Shown here one piece after another: positions 37,601 to 46,962 of a stretch of 64,000 nt of DNA. The DNA is from Bacteroidales bacterium. GTDB taxonomy: Bacteria > Bacteroidota > Bacteroidia > Bacteroidales > GCA-2748055. The translations under genes and the position numbers were made by a program. The notes under the pieces are model-generated. The model searched no databases and was not told where the DNA came from. It saw nothing but the letters and a program-made list of their open reading frames with translations. The stretch spans positions 1 to 64,000 of the forward strand of contig JAOZQY010000010.1 of the NCBI GenBank assembly GCA_029931975.1, given 5' to 3'. How positions within the stretch are numbered: position 1 is the first letter of the stretch; the number at the start of each line of letters is the position of its first letter.

Positions 37601-38242
37601 GACAAGATGCTTGTGGCCGATTTGAGCGCTAAGCTCTCCAGGTCCGATCCGCGTATCCGCATCCGGACCAATATGCAGATTCACTGGGATCAGATTTTCT
37701 TTTCCCAGGGAGAACCTGGCGAACCGGTCCGGGCCACTACCCTGGAACCAGCTGCTGCGGATCTGCATTACCGGGGATTTTCAAGACCCTACAGGAAGGG
37801 TGGTAGATATGGTCCTCACTGGTTTGATTACAGCACTGTAACGACCCAGCCCATCTGGCGTGACCAACTGGGGAACTATACTCGCTTTGGGGATGTCCTG
37901 CCACTGCTACTGGAGTCGGATGACATGTACGTGATCAAGAATGCCGGTGATGAGACTACCATCGAATTTGATGCGACTTCCTTGCCTGAGCTTCCTGAGG
38001 GTTGGACCAGGGATTTCCTGGTGCACAGTGTGGGTTGGGTGAAAGATGGCGATCTGAATACGGCACACGGACAGACCGTGGAGCCGCTGCCATTTCATGG
38101 CATGAGCTCTTATCCATACGGGGAGGACGAATCTTATCCTTCAGATCGCGAACACCGGGACTACCTGGAGAAATATAATACCAGGCAGGTCAGGACTGAA
38201 GCGTTCACCCGAGCCTTGAGTGATAAGGATCGCTGGGAGTGA
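34664..38242 (+). CDS. TPR + FG-GAP/VCBS + ASPIC/UnbV lipoprotein (CRTAC1-like)
   Basis: 1192 residues. Lipoprotein signal MRYRSFIILIAVLLLLPGQA with Cys21. TPR-type helices (about 45-230; AYANLGIVYLRMGFFDKAEE) are followed by FG-GAP/VCBS calcium-binding blades (about 300-680) such as DYNGDGDVDLYAG, DYDNDGFLDLYV, DEDGDIDLVV and DFDNDGYLDLLV. An ASPIC/UnbV motif (about 685-760; GIGAKVEVRSGSLYQSMVV, HFGLGSRERAEVIRILW) comes next. The last 430 residues form a separate domain beginning CPFLYTWNGEEYQFVKDIM. The TPR and C-terminal domain set it apart from the four other VCBS proteins here. It converges on the 38261 gene with 18 bases between stops. Confidence 0.85.
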   Translation: MRYRSFIILIAVLLLLPGQACKQQKGTDAERAEEMISAKTLGLAYLEENKLEEAETEFLKIIDLDPDEVMAYANLGIVYLRMGFFDKAEEWLQKAIKMEPEDPDVRLILAKVYEMNSDSERAVAELERIMEFSPGHVKSLFNLTELYAAMQGKEALDKRLKYTSELAEKVPGNIVPRLNLLEILIQEGETDPALEQLEQLQQVFPEFPKEAVEYYDQALVALRKPDMEAASVSFMIFHNYMKVTSPYQAGMMELKGPGGALVGSPVITFAQTQMGFQATDWEEILAAIRFTDITASAGLDFLLTGTTSNLGNTHGMTHLSACDYNGDGDVDLYAGRFDPATGTYRHYLLKNEWGAYQDVSVESGIAHHGAETSASFADYDNDGFLDLYVLREGGSLLYRSTGEESFTDVTDQAGAGDEVAGFASLFFDYDHDGDLDIFLSREGTNLIFRNNMDGTFLEQGEKSGLAGEDEKTVDAAFGDFDEDGDIDLVVINSDGANRIYSNQRQGIFRDISKEAGIPAMEGATAVSVGDYNNDGFLDLFLASSVPGASEMYLNVGDGTFQVDHKSEEVKQSLQNVQVNDAELFDFDNDGYLDLLVAGESTKDDGDGVILYHNDGSGKLWISPGILPEDLKSGSHITTFDYNNDGDLDMGITGIDGSIRLLRNDGGNNNHFIKMKLVGLRAGSAKNNYYGIGAKVEVRSGSLYQSMVVTGPDIHFGLGSRERAEVIRILWTNGVPQNMFFPAANKDLIEEQQLKGSCPFLYTWNGEEYQFVKDIMWESALGMPLGIMGESSTFAPSDASVDYIKIPGEQLKMKDNKYTLQVTDELWETLYMDKIGLIVLDHPASVDLYVDERMGPPSLSGYKLYQVGEKLLPASVRDQYETDLLSYIAERDDKYTPYLKRAKYQGVTEISELTIHPGDIDPDEKLFLYLYGWIFPTDASINASISQSDEIHMIPPLLEAINDRGEWEVVIDNLGFPMGKDKMLVADLSAKLSRSDPRIRIRTNMQIHWDQIFFSQGEPGEPVRATTLEPAAADLHYRGFSRPYRKGGRYGPHWFDYSTVTTQPIWRDQLGNYTRFGDVLPLLLESDDMYVIKNAGDETTIEFDATSLPELPEGWTRDFLVHSVGWVKDGDLNTAHGQTVEPLPFHGMSSYPYGEDESYPSDREHRDYLEKYNTRQVRTEAFTRALSDKDRWE

Positions 38243-38260
38243 GGCTGGTTCAGTGCCGGT

Positions 38261-41200
38261 TTAGTGTCGGTTCAATGAATAGAGGAGGAGGCTGTCACGA
38301 TTCATGCCTGCCACCAGCAGAGGTTTCTCTCCCTCCAGAATAAGCAGCGATTCTACCATACCATGAAGTACAATCCCACTCTCTGAAGGGTTCACAATTT
38401 TGCTTAGGGGTTTTTCCCCATCACTCATCAGAATTAAGCCCTTCAGTGCATCATAATAACCTGTACTGATATCGTAGGTGTGGTCGTTCCCGGCCAGCAG
38501 CACATCGGGCAGTCCGTCGCCATTAAAATCTTTTACCAGGGTTTTTGAAATGGGAGCCACCTGCGCCTCTTTTGGCAGCTTTTCCCATCTGAAACTGCCT
38601 TCGTCATTCCACAATAGGTGGCTGGATGTGCTTTCGACATGAAAAAGATGGTCAATCCGCATGCGCATATCATCATCCAGGATATCATCCATGGTAGCCT
38701 TACTGAAGGAGTTGTAGTTTGTATATTTCCTTGAGAAATATGGAGCCTGTCCTACCAGTTCATCAAGGTAATTGACAGGATACTCTTTCATCACATCATA
38801 TTTGTCTCTCCAGTATCCTGTGGAAATGGGATCGATGGTTCCGTTTTTATCCAGGTCCAAAGCATATATCCTCAAAGGGTACTCCTTACTCACAGTGAAG
38901 CGATGATTCTCACCCAGGTTGCCCAGGAGATAATCAGCATCACCGTCGTTGTCAAAGTCAGCCGCTGTAACAGAATACCACAATCCGTGCATCTCTTCAA
39001 ATTCTGGCAAGTCCAGTTTCTCCAGGTACTCCCCTTTCATGTTTTTCAAAATTACAGGTGCATCCCATTCCCGGGATATGACCAGATCCTCCCACCCATC
39101 TCCATCATAATCGCTCCAGGTGGCATCTGTAACCATGCCCAAATCCATGGAACTTGCTCCTTCCGAAGAGAACGATCCCTTCTCATTAAAAAGGATCCAG
39201 GACTCGGCGGAAAAAGGGAATCTGTTGTATTTGATACGTGCACCGATAAATAAGTCCATATCCCCATCGTGGTCAACATCAAAGGGCCTGACTACCGAGG
39301 CGGAAAATGGAGCTGTCGGTAATTTGGATTTCGAAAAGATACCATTGTTGTTGATGTAGAGGTAATGGATATACGCGGTCTCACGAGTGTTTTCATACCC
39401 ACCAGCCAGCACAACAATATCATTGTCTCCATCCAGATCGACATCAAATATGGCAAAATCAATCTCTGAAAAATTTTTCTTACCGGTCAGGCCTTCAATG
39501 GTAGTTTCCTGAAAGCCTTCAGCTTTCCTCAGGAATACCCGGGTAGGCTCAATATTTGTTGCACCGATGATCAGGTCCTCCAGACCATCTCCATCCAGGT
39601 CACCTTTTTGGATGCAGGGCCCTATCTGGGAAAATTTGTGGGGCAGAATATTCTGTCCGTAGAAAAAATCTATGTAATCGCTTTGTTGGTGGAGGTAGGA
39701 GAGCAATTCTTTCTCAGGTGAGAAGAGTCTGTCCGGTTCCGATAAAGGAATGCCCGGAGGCATGGAATTCACTTCCTCAATTTCCAGCTCCTGATTTACA
39801 CGAAGGTCTGTCAGAACACTAACTCTGCCAGTGGTGGGCCATGTTATTTTAAGCGAGTCAACCATGGTGTTTCCTGCCAGTCCAAAATGGGTGACCGGAT
39901 CTACAGAAGAGATATACCCCCTTGAGAGGAAGTTCTCCTGGAACTGGTAACTACTCTCACTCCAGATCTCAATTTTCGCTCCAAATGCCATGGGATTCTT
40001 ATTGTCCCCCACCAGTTTCACACGGAGGTAGTTGCTCTTCTTTTTATCGTGTTCTACAGTATTGTTTCTATAGACAAATGCGATATCATTAAGGTTATTG
40101 CATACATAATCCAGGTCTCCGTCGTTATCCAGGTCGGCAAAAGCGGCACCATAGGAGTAAGATTCCACAGGTTCGAACCATTCCGGGGCATTGTTCCGAA
40201 AATGGTATTTCCCCATATTTTCATAGGCAAAATTGAACATTTTTGACGGTGGACATTTATCAATAACATGCCTGTGATCGGCCACATGACCAAAGACCTC
40301 CGCCTTGTAGCGGGTCCAGTCCTTGTCGGTCATATCGCGCGGATATCCATTGGCAATCACCAGGTCCTTGTCACCGTCGTTGTCGAAATCGGCAAAGAGG
40401 GGCGACCAGCTCCACTCCGAATGGAAGATTCCCATCATCTGTCCCACCTCGCTGTAGGGAATCATCTCCCCGTTTAGCATCCCGTTGTGGAGATGCATCA
40501 TGTTACGGAGGTACTGGTGCTCGTAGCCATACTTCTCATCGTTGATATAGTAGATGTAGCCAAAACCGTTAATGGTCTTCTTCTTCTTATAATAGTACTC
40601 GGGCATCATATCCAGGGTGAACATATCGGGATAACCGTCGTTGTTGATATCAGCCATATCGTTCCCCATGGATGATTTGGTCTGATAGGACATCTTGGAG
40701 GCAATCTCGTTTTTGAAGGTCCCGTTCTGCTGGTTGATATAGAGTACATCATTGGAGATATAGTCGTTGGAGATATAGAGATCAGGGTAGCCATCCTTGT
40801 TCACATCTCCCAGTGCCAGTCCAAGTCCGAAACCCTCGTATACGATCCCTGCTTCGACGGTTACATTGGAGAAAGTTCCATCGCCATTGTTCCGGTAGAA
40901 GTCATCATTGCTGACCGCACTTCCATTATTGATCTTAGTCCTGTAGCTTGCAGAGAGCCTTTCGGTAACGAAATTATTCAGCAGATAGAGATCCATGTCC
41001 CCGTCGTTATCATAATCCAGAAATGCGGCATGTACTGAATAGCTCTCATCGGCCAGACCGTACTCTTGTGCTTTGTCGATGAACAAGAGCTCTCCATTCT
41101 CCTGGATTCCCTGGCTGATATAGAAACGGTTCTTTCTCTTGTCAGCTTCGGGGTGTGCCGTGCAGGTCAGGTAGATATCCTTCCATCCGTCCTCATTGAT

Positions 41201-41542
41201 ATCTGTAAAGGTGATGCCGCTGTACCACTGACCATTGTCTAAGTCTTCGAAACTGGAGGTGATGTCGGTAAATCTGAATTTCCCCTGGTTCAGGTAGATC
41301 CGTGGGCTAACCTGGTTGGCCGTAAAAATGATATCCTGCAGCCCGTCATTGTTCAGGTCCACTATGCCCACACCGGCACCGTTGTAAATATATTCAAAAT
41401 TAAGTACATGTACCGAGTCGGTCTCCAACACCACGTTATTAAAGGTGATTCCTGTTTTGGCAGGATCGAGAAGTTCAAATCTGGAAGTTTTGGTGCAGGA
41501 GAATGCAGCAATCGAAAGGACTATAAACAGCAGGTACCTCAT
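38261..41542 (-). CDS. FG-GAP/VCBS + ASPIC/UnbV lipoprotein of SusCD unit 1
   Basis: 1093 residues from ATG 41542 (a longer frame would bury the signal). Signal MRYLLFIVLSIAAFSC with lipobox Cys16. Two VCBS propeller-like blocks (about 45-480 and 610-900) with many DxNxDG loops (DLNNDGLQDIIF, DYDNDGDMDLYLLNN, DFDNDGDKDLVIANG) flank an ASPIC/UnbV segment (about 515-590; FGAKIEIWSESSYQF, SSVDPVTHFGLAG). A C-terminal VCBS-like piece has DFNGDGLPDVLLAGND. No catalytic motif was recognised. It follows susD-1 after a strong terminator, so it is likely expressed at a lower level than, or separately from, susCD. Confidence 0.87.
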   Translation of the reverse strand: MRYLLFIVLSIAAFSCTKTSRFELLDPAKTGITFNNVVLETDSVHVLNFEYIYNGAGVGIVDLNNDGLQDIIFTANQVSPRIYLNQGKFRFTDITSSFEDLDNGQWYSGITFTDINEDGWKDIYLTCTAHPEADKRKNRFYISQGIQENGELLFIDKAQEYGLADESYSVHAAFLDYDNDGDMDLYLLNNFVTERLSASYRTKINNGSAVSNDDFYRNNGDGTFSNVTVEAGIVYEGFGLGLALGDVNKDGYPDLYISNDYISNDVLYINQQNGTFKNEIASKMSYQTKSSMGNDMADINNDGYPDMFTLDMMPEYYYKKKKTINGFGYIYYINDEKYGYEHQYLRNMMHLHNGMLNGEMIPYSEVGQMMGIFHSEWSWSPLFADFDNDGDKDLVIANGYPRDMTDKDWTRYKAEVFGHVADHRHVIDKCPPSKMFNFAYENMGKYHFRNNAPEWFEPVESYSYGAAFADLDNDGDLDYVCNNLNDIAFVYRNNTVEHDKKKSNYLRVKLVGDNKNPMAFGAKIEIWSESSYQFQENFLSRGYISSVDPVTHFGLAGNTMVDSLKITWPTTGRVSVLTDLRVNQELEIEEVNSMPPGIPLSEPDRLFSPEKELLSYLHQQSDYIDFFYGQNILPHKFSQIGPCIQKGDLDGDGLEDLIIGATNIEPTRVFLRKAEGFQETTIEGLTGKKNFSEIDFAIFDVDLDGDNDIVVLAGGYENTRETAYIHYLYINNNGIFSKSKLPTAPFSASVVRPFDVDHDGDMDLFIGARIKYNRFPFSAESWILFNEKGSFSSEGASSMDLGMVTDATWSDYDGDGWEDLVISREWDAPVILKNMKGEYLEKLDLPEFEEMHGLWYSVTAADFDNDGDADYLLGNLGENHRFTVSKEYPLRIYALDLDKNGTIDPISTGYWRDKYDVMKEYPVNYLDELVGQAPYFSRKYTNYNSFSKATMDDILDDDMRMRIDHLFHVESTSSHLLWNDEGSFRWEKLPKEAQVAPISKTLVKDFNGDGLPDVLLAGNDHTYDISTGYYDALKGLILMSDGEKPLSKIVNPSESGIVLHGMVESLLILEGEKPLLVAGMNRDSLLLYSLNRH

Positions 41543-41612
41543 CTCGGTATTTGAAATTATTATCAGACTGTGAGAAGCCCAAAGAAACAAAAAAAAGTAT
41601 CCTCATCAAAAA

Positions 41613-41650
41613 AAAAGAGGCTGATCCGCCGTGGCGGAAAAGCCTCTTTT
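41613..41650 (-). terminator. Strong intrinsic terminator after susD-1
   Basis: On the minus strand: AAAAGAGGCT arm (41650-41641), inner stem TCCGCC/GGCGGA (41638-41625), AGCCTCTTTT arm (41622-41613), followed by a run of T. It separates susD-1 (stop 41678) from the VCBS gene (start 41542). Confidence 0.9.
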
Positions 41651-41677
41651 CTATAAGCTATGTAAAATTAGTGTTCT

Positions 41678-43624
41678 CTACCTGTTCTGCTGTAGGATAC
41701 CGTTACTTACGTCAATCTGACGTTGTGGTATCGGGAAGTTAACATCTTCAGCTCCAACGGTAGCGTTGCCATAAAGGGCATTGCCCCAGGGCATGGTCTT
41801 TTCATAGTCAAGGATACGATTTCCTTCAGTGACCATAATACCCCAGCGCTGCAGGTCATAATACCTGTGGCCTTCCTGTCCCAGTTCAAGCTTCCGCTCC
41901 ATCATGATTTTTTCCATGGCATCGGCGGTGTTGGCAAAGGGAGAGGTATACTCATTAACCATATAGTTGGCCGCAGGAGTTGTTCCGTCTTCTTCATATA
42001 CCCAACCGGCAGTATTACCAGCTCTTTCACGAATCAGGTTCACCTCACCAAAGCCTAAGTCATCGGCATTGGTCTGAGCTTCGCATTCAGCTTTTAGCAG
42101 CAGTACATCTGCGTAGCGAATCATGCGGTATCCATTGGCAGTATAACCGGAAGTCCAGTTACCAACTTCAGTATAGGTGCCTTCCTGAGATTTCTTATAT
42201 ACCTGCTTCTTCGGGCTATAAGGTCCGGAGTAGCTCTGGTCACGAATCCAGTCAGAACCGGTATGAATACCCCAGTCCCAGTAAGGAATACCACGACGGC
42301 CAGCGGACCAGTCAAGGCGTGGGTCCAATGGAAGTGAGTTGTCTTCTGTCCATATCAGTTCCCAGTCTGAGGGGCTGGTCAAAGGATCGTTGTTCACATT
42401 TGGAGAGGATTCAGTCCCAGTTAAAGATCTGTATGCTAAATCAATATAAGGATTTGCGGGATCGTATGCAGTTACAACATCGTTAATCAGATATTGACCA
42501 ACGGTGGTTTCAGGATCACCATCATCTGCAACCCAAATACCTCCGGCAGCAATACCCATGTCCCTGAGCAGTTCTTCTCCAGAATTGTTATAGGATCCAT
42601 CAAGCAGTGGCAGACCGGTAGCCGGATCTACACGAAATGAGTTTACAAACTCCTGAGTGGGGTTAAAGAATCCACAGCAACCACCAGGTGAAGCACCACT
42701 TTTGTAAGGGAAGTTAAGCACTTCGCCACGACCTGCATTCCATGCACCTGAGTTGTCATTTACAGAATACTGCACTGTGTAAACGGCTTCTTTGTCATTA
42801 CGGAATTCCGTATCAAAGATATCACCGTAAGTAGCCAGCAGTCCGATTTCTCCTCCCGCAGGCTGAGTTCCGCTTGTTACTACTTCATTGAGTTCGCTAA
42901 GGGCTGCAGCATAATCTCCATACATCTGCATCTGAGCCTTGGCCAAAAAGACTTGGCAAACAGTCTTGTTGAAACGTCCAATCTGTCCCATATTCAGGGG
43001 TAGGTTCGTGCCTGCTTCCAGGTCGGCAATAATCATGGGCCTAATGTCCACATCATTGGTGACTGTTTTGGAATCGGTAGTTTCATCCACATAAGGGACG
43101 AAGGTTCCTGTAGCCATATCTGCCCAGAGCTTGTAAGCCCAGAAGTGGTATACACCACGCAGGGCCCTGGCCTGCATAACAAAGGAATCATATTCTTCCT
43201 GTGTAATGCCTCCTGCTTCAAGAGCTTTTGCAGCAACTGATATAGTTGTATTGGCACGGCTTACTCCTTCGTAACAAGACCGCCACTTAGCATTAAGATA
43301 GCCGTTGGTTGCTGTTTCTGAGTAAGTTTGTAGAGGGTTGATGGCTGGCTGGTCGCCAGAGTCGGTACCTTTATTAGCTTCCAATCCCCTGATGCTTCCA
43401 AATACCCAACCGGAGGAGGCTGCTTCCCAGCCATAGCCGTTGGCAACACCGTCAATCATAGAATACGCACCAATAAGCAGTGCATCCACACCGTTATAGG
43501 TCGCAAGTACAGTTTGATCCAAAGAACCATTTGGAGTGATCTCCAAAAATTCTTCGCTACAGGAGTTCATTAGCAGAAGTCCTGCGATAACTGCAAATAC
43601 TGATAAAAATTTTATCTTTTTCAT
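41678..43624 (-). CDS. SusD/RagB-family lipoprotein 1
   Basis: 648 residues. Signal MKKIKFLSVFAVIAGLLLMN, Cys22, and the acidic residues right after the cysteine (CSEEF) expected of a surface-exposure signal. SusD landmarks: FLEITPNGSLDQ, TYNGVDALLIGAYSMIDG, RALRGVYHFWAYKLWADM, DVLLLKAECEAQTN, and near the end MERKLELGQEGHRYYDLQRW. SusD lipoproteins form the lid of SusC-type TonB receptors and bind the substrate at the surface. It begins 27 bases after susC-1. No degradative enzyme is adjacent, so the ligand class is open. Confidence 0.93.
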   Translation of the reverse strand: MKKIKFLSVFAVIAGLLLMNSCSEEFLEITPNGSLDQTVLATYNGVDALLIGAYSMIDGVANGYGWEAASSGWVFGSIRGLEANKGTDSGDQPAINPLQTYSETATNGYLNAKWRSCYEGVSRANTTISVAAKALEAGGITQEEYDSFVMQARALRGVYHFWAYKLWADMATGTFVPYVDETTDSKTVTNDVDIRPMIIADLEAGTNLPLNMGQIGRFNKTVCQVFLAKAQMQMYGDYAAALSELNEVVTSGTQPAGGEIGLLATYGDIFDTEFRNDKEAVYTVQYSVNDNSGAWNAGRGEVLNFPYKSGASPGGCCGFFNPTQEFVNSFRVDPATGLPLLDGSYNNSGEELLRDMGIAAGGIWVADDGDPETTVGQYLINDVVTAYDPANPYIDLAYRSLTGTESSPNVNNDPLTSPSDWELIWTEDNSLPLDPRLDWSAGRRGIPYWDWGIHTGSDWIRDQSYSGPYSPKKQVYKKSQEGTYTEVGNWTSGYTANGYRMIRYADVLLLKAECEAQTNADDLGFGEVNLIRERAGNTAGWVYEEDGTTPAANYMVNEYTSPFANTADAMEKIMMERKLELGQEGHRYYDLQRWGIMVTEGNRILDYEKTMPWGNALYGNATVGAEDVNFPIPQRQIDVSNGILQQNR

Positions 43625-43651
43625 ATCTCTGTTGAATTTTTTCTTTTAACA

Positions 43652-46600
43652 TTAAAATCCAAGACTCACACCGAACAGGAACTGCTGAACAGCCGGAAGG
43701 TTACCTTCATCAACGCCCATAAAGTCGTCGTTGAAACTGGCAAGTTCCGGATCCATCCCTGAATAGCTTGTAAGCGTAAGCAGGTTGGTTCCCTGTATAT
43801 ATACCCTCAGGCTCGAGAAAACATTGCCCAGCGTGGCATTGTCGAAGGTATATCCTATCTGCAGGTTCTTAAGCCTGAAGAATGATCCGTCTTCAATATA
43901 GTAGCTGTTGGATACCTGGTTGGTAGAAAAGTTGGATTTATTGGAGGCCTTAGGCAAATCGGCACCTGTATTGGACGGTGTCCAGCTATTGGTCAGCAAG
44001 TCTGCACTCTTCTGTCCCTGGAAGGAGGGCCAGAAGTCCAGCCACCACTTGTTGTAGTTGAAGATATCATTGCCCTGTGAGCCATAGAAAAAGGCAGTCA
44101 GGTCAAATCCTTTATATCCAAGTACAAGGTTCAGACCATAGGTAAAGTCCGGATTTGGATTTCCAATATGAATACGGTCTGCGTCATCAATGGCACCACT
44201 GCCATCTTCATCAGCAAACTGCAGGAATCCGGGTTCAGCACCATCCTGGGTAGCAGCAGCATCTACAGCACCCTGGTTTTCAAAGAGTCCAAGATAATTA
44301 TATCCGAAAAATTCACCCATGGAATAACCTACCTCGTTGCGGTTAAAGGAACCAATTCGTGATCCGCCTGCATCCCAGTAGTCATAACCTTCGGCAATGG
44401 AGATAATCTCATTGCTATAAGTGGTTATGGAAGCATTGGCTTCAAAACTGAAGTCTCCCCATGTCTGGTGATAGATTAACTGGAGGTCAACTCCGGTATT
44501 TTTCATCTCACCAATGTTTACATAAGGTACTGAAGCTCCACCAGCTGTTCCGGGAAGCTCGGGATTATAGAGCAGGTCTGAACTCTGCTTGGTGTACCAG
44601 TCAAATACCAGTTCGAACCTACGGTCCAGAAGAACAGCGTCGAAACCGATATTGGCAGTTACCTGAGTTTCCCACTTGGCATCGGGGTTACCTATCCTGG
44701 TGGGACGGAAGCCCTGTACCGAGCTGTTGAATGTACCCCCTACGTCATAGAAGGATCTGTCCGGACTACCACCATAAAGGTAGTATTGGTTGCTGGCAGA
44801 TACGGCGATCTGGTTACCCATGGTACCATAACCACCTCTGATCTTCATGTCGGAGATAAAATCAAGCCCGGCCATAAATGACTCATCGCTGATCCTCCAA
44901 CCTGCAGAAACAGATGGGAACACACCGTAGCGGGTGTCTGCACCAAATACAGAAGAACCATCCCTACGTACTGTTCCACTCAGATAGTACTTGTTGCGGA
45001 AGTTATAATCGGCCCGTGCAAACTGGGAAACTAAAGTACGTGGGGTCCAGTATCCGGAACCTCCGTTCAACAGAGTAGCACCTGTGCTAACTGTCCTGTA
45101 AGCAAAATCTGAAGAGAAATAATCTGCACCTGTGGAATAAACATTACGCCTCATGCTGTACTTCCCTGCTTCATAACCGGCTACTACCATCAAAGTATGA
45201 TCACCAAACTGACGGTTGAAGGTTAAAGTATTGGTCCAGGTCCAGTCGCCACCCATGTTGGCATCTTCCCTATAAGTAGGAGTTGCAACATTTTCTGAAC
45301 TTTCATAGGTTGAGCTGTTCCAGTTGGTTTGATAGGTATTGTATATCGATCCACCGAAGGTAGTTCTGAAATCCAATCCGTCAAGAATTTTCACATTGCT
45401 GAAGACATTACCCATGATTCGGATATTGGACCATTTGTCCAGCGAATTCCTGTTCTGATTGGCAACATAGTTGTCTCCGTTACCAAGTCTTTCTGCAATA
45501 CCGGTTCCACCCCAGTCGCCATCTTCAAATGTATGGGAGAGTCCTTCGAAAGTACCCTTATCCCATATCACAGGAATAATCGGCTGTGTGCGATAGACAC
45601 CCATGGCCAGGGCAGTACCTTCTGAACCGTTTCCGGAGATACCATTGTCGGAACGGTGTACCACGGAAATATTCTCTCCGAAGGTGATCCTGTCCTTCAC
45701 GTTGAATTCGGAGTTGAAGCGGATACTATAACGCTTGTACCAGTTATCCGTAACAACACCTTTCTGGTCAAAGTAACCAAAACTGGCATAGTATTTTGAG
45801 TTCTGGTTTCCACCCGACATGCTCAGGTCATGGTTTTGAATCATGGCATTGTTGAAGATCTCATCATACCAGTCGGTATCAGCTGCCCATGCGGGAAGTG
45901 TGGGAGATCCTGTGTAAGGTCCATAAAGGGGATGAGCCGGATCTTCAGGATCAGCACCATCATTTTCCCATACCAGGAAGCTTAGGTCGGCATATTGCTG
46001 AGTATTTGCAAGGTTGTCCGGCCCTGATCCGGGATTCTGGGTTCCGACGTACATATTGTAATTTACCTTAATTGCTCCTGCGGAACCTTTCTTGGTAGTA
46101 ATTACAATTACACCGTTGGAAGCCTGTGATCCATAAATGGAAGCAGCACCAGCATCCTTCAGAACAGACATTGATTCTACGTCTTCCGGATTGATGTTGG
46201 CCACATCCGTTGTGGGAACACCATCAACAACGTAAAGAGGGTTGTTGTTCTGGAAGGAACCGAATCCTCTGATACGAACCTTGGCAGATTGACCAGGTCT
46301 GGAGTCCTGTGTGACTGTTACACCGGCCACGCGTCCCTGCATTTGCTGGGTGACGTTGCCCTGGGGCATCTGGGTCAGTTCGTCTGATTTAACAACACCC
46401 ACAGCACCCGTCAGGTCTTTCTTTTTCTGGGTGGCGTAAGCTGTTACCACGATCTCTTCCAGTGAGGTAACGTCGGGTTGCAGAGTCACACTAATGGTGG
46501 TCTGAGCTCCAACGGGAATTGACTGGGTAGAGTAACCAATAAATGAGAATACAAGGGTAGCATCGTCACCGGGAACAGAGATAGTATAATTACCCTGTCC

Positions 46601-46780
46601 GTCAGTAACGGCTCCTTGTGTGGTTCCCTGGACCACAATGTTAACTCCAGGAAGCGCTCCTTGATCCTCAGAAGTTACAGTACCTGTAACCGTTCTTTGC
46701 TGAGCAAATGTAACACTCAGCGCAAAGCCAAGGAGGAGTAGCGATAATACACCACTCTTCCACAATGTAGATCTACGCAT
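43652..46780 (-). CDS. SusC/RagA-family TonB-dependent receptor 1
   Basis: 1042 residues. Signal peptide 1-26 (WKSGVLSLLLLGFALSVTFA), carboxypeptidase-like domain (about 28-115; GALPGVNIVVQGTTQGAVTD), TonB-like box EEIVVTAYA, plug with VRIRGFGSFQNNNPLYVVDG and SMSVLKDAGAASIYGSQASN, then a beta-barrel ending QQFLFGVSLGF. It forms the barrel of the SusCD transporter. It is first in its unit; a shared leader (46778-46818) lies before the start, and a possible terminator of the upstream VCBS gene at 46941-46953. No sigma/anti-sigma or two-component regulator is adjacent. Confidence 0.94.
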   Translation of the reverse strand: MRRSTLWKSGVLSLLLLGFALSVTFAQQRTVTGTVTSEDQGALPGVNIVVQGTTQGAVTDGQGNYTISVPGDDATLVFSFIGYSTQSIPVGAQTTISVTLQPDVTSLEEIVVTAYATQKKKDLTGAVGVVKSDELTQMPQGNVTQQMQGRVAGVTVTQDSRPGQSAKVRIRGFGSFQNNNPLYVVDGVPTTDVANINPEDVESMSVLKDAGAASIYGSQASNGVIVITTKKGSAGAIKVNYNMYVGTQNPGSGPDNLANTQQYADLSFLVWENDGADPEDPAHPLYGPYTGSPTLPAWAADTDWYDEIFNNAMIQNHDLSMSGGNQNSKYYASFGYFDQKGVVTDNWYKRYSIRFNSEFNVKDRITFGENISVVHRSDNGISGNGSEGTALAMGVYRTQPIIPVIWDKGTFEGLSHTFEDGDWGGTGIAERLGNGDNYVANQNRNSLDKWSNIRIMGNVFSNVKILDGLDFRTTFGGSIYNTYQTNWNSSTYESSENVATPTYREDANMGGDWTWTNTLTFNRQFGDHTLMVVAGYEAGKYSMRRNVYSTGADYFSSDFAYRTVSTGATLLNGGSGYWTPRTLVSQFARADYNFRNKYYLSGTVRRDGSSVFGADTRYGVFPSVSAGWRISDESFMAGLDFISDMKIRGGYGTMGNQIAVSASNQYYLYGGSPDRSFYDVGGTFNSSVQGFRPTRIGNPDAKWETQVTANIGFDAVLLDRRFELVFDWYTKQSSDLLYNPELPGTAGGASVPYVNIGEMKNTGVDLQLIYHQTWGDFSFEANASITTYSNEIISIAEGYDYWDAGGSRIGSFNRNEVGYSMGEFFGYNYLGLFENQGAVDAAATQDGAEPGFLQFADEDGSGAIDDADRIHIGNPNPDFTYGLNLVLGYKGFDLTAFFYGSQGNDIFNYNKWWLDFWPSFQGQKSADLLTNSWTPSNTGADLPKASNKSNFSTNQVSNSYYIEDGSFFRLKNLQIGYTFDNATLGNVFSSLRVYIQGTNLLTLTSYSGMDPELASFNDDFMGVDEGNLPAVQQFLFGVSLGF

Positions 46781-46818
46781 AATAGAAGTAGTTTTAGGTT
46801 AAAAATGAATACAAGTTG
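46778..46818 (-). promoter_or_regulatory. Conserved susC leader, copy 1
   Basis: The 40 bases before the susC-1 start, on the plus strand GAAGTAGTTTTAGGTTA then AATGAAT and ACAAGTTG, are nearly the same as before susC-2 (62334-62376). Conservation stops further upstream. Confidence 0.55.
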
Positions 46819-46940
46819 GTTTATATTAATACTTAGTTTTAGTCAGTTGTGATATGCCCAGGCAAGACAATCCATAGCAAGTATAGCTTTTTTTTTAATG
46901 AATTCGAGGAATATTTTCTAATTTAGAACCATTCAAAATA

Positions 46941-46953
46941 GCGCCATAGGCGC
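46941..46953 (-). terminator. Possible short terminator after VCBS gene 46963
   Basis: GCGCC-TAT-GGCGC hairpin followed on the minus strand by TATTTTG. The short 5-bp stem and weak T-run make it modest, but the position just after the stop is right. Confidence 0.4.
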
Positions 46954-46962
46954 CTGTTTACC

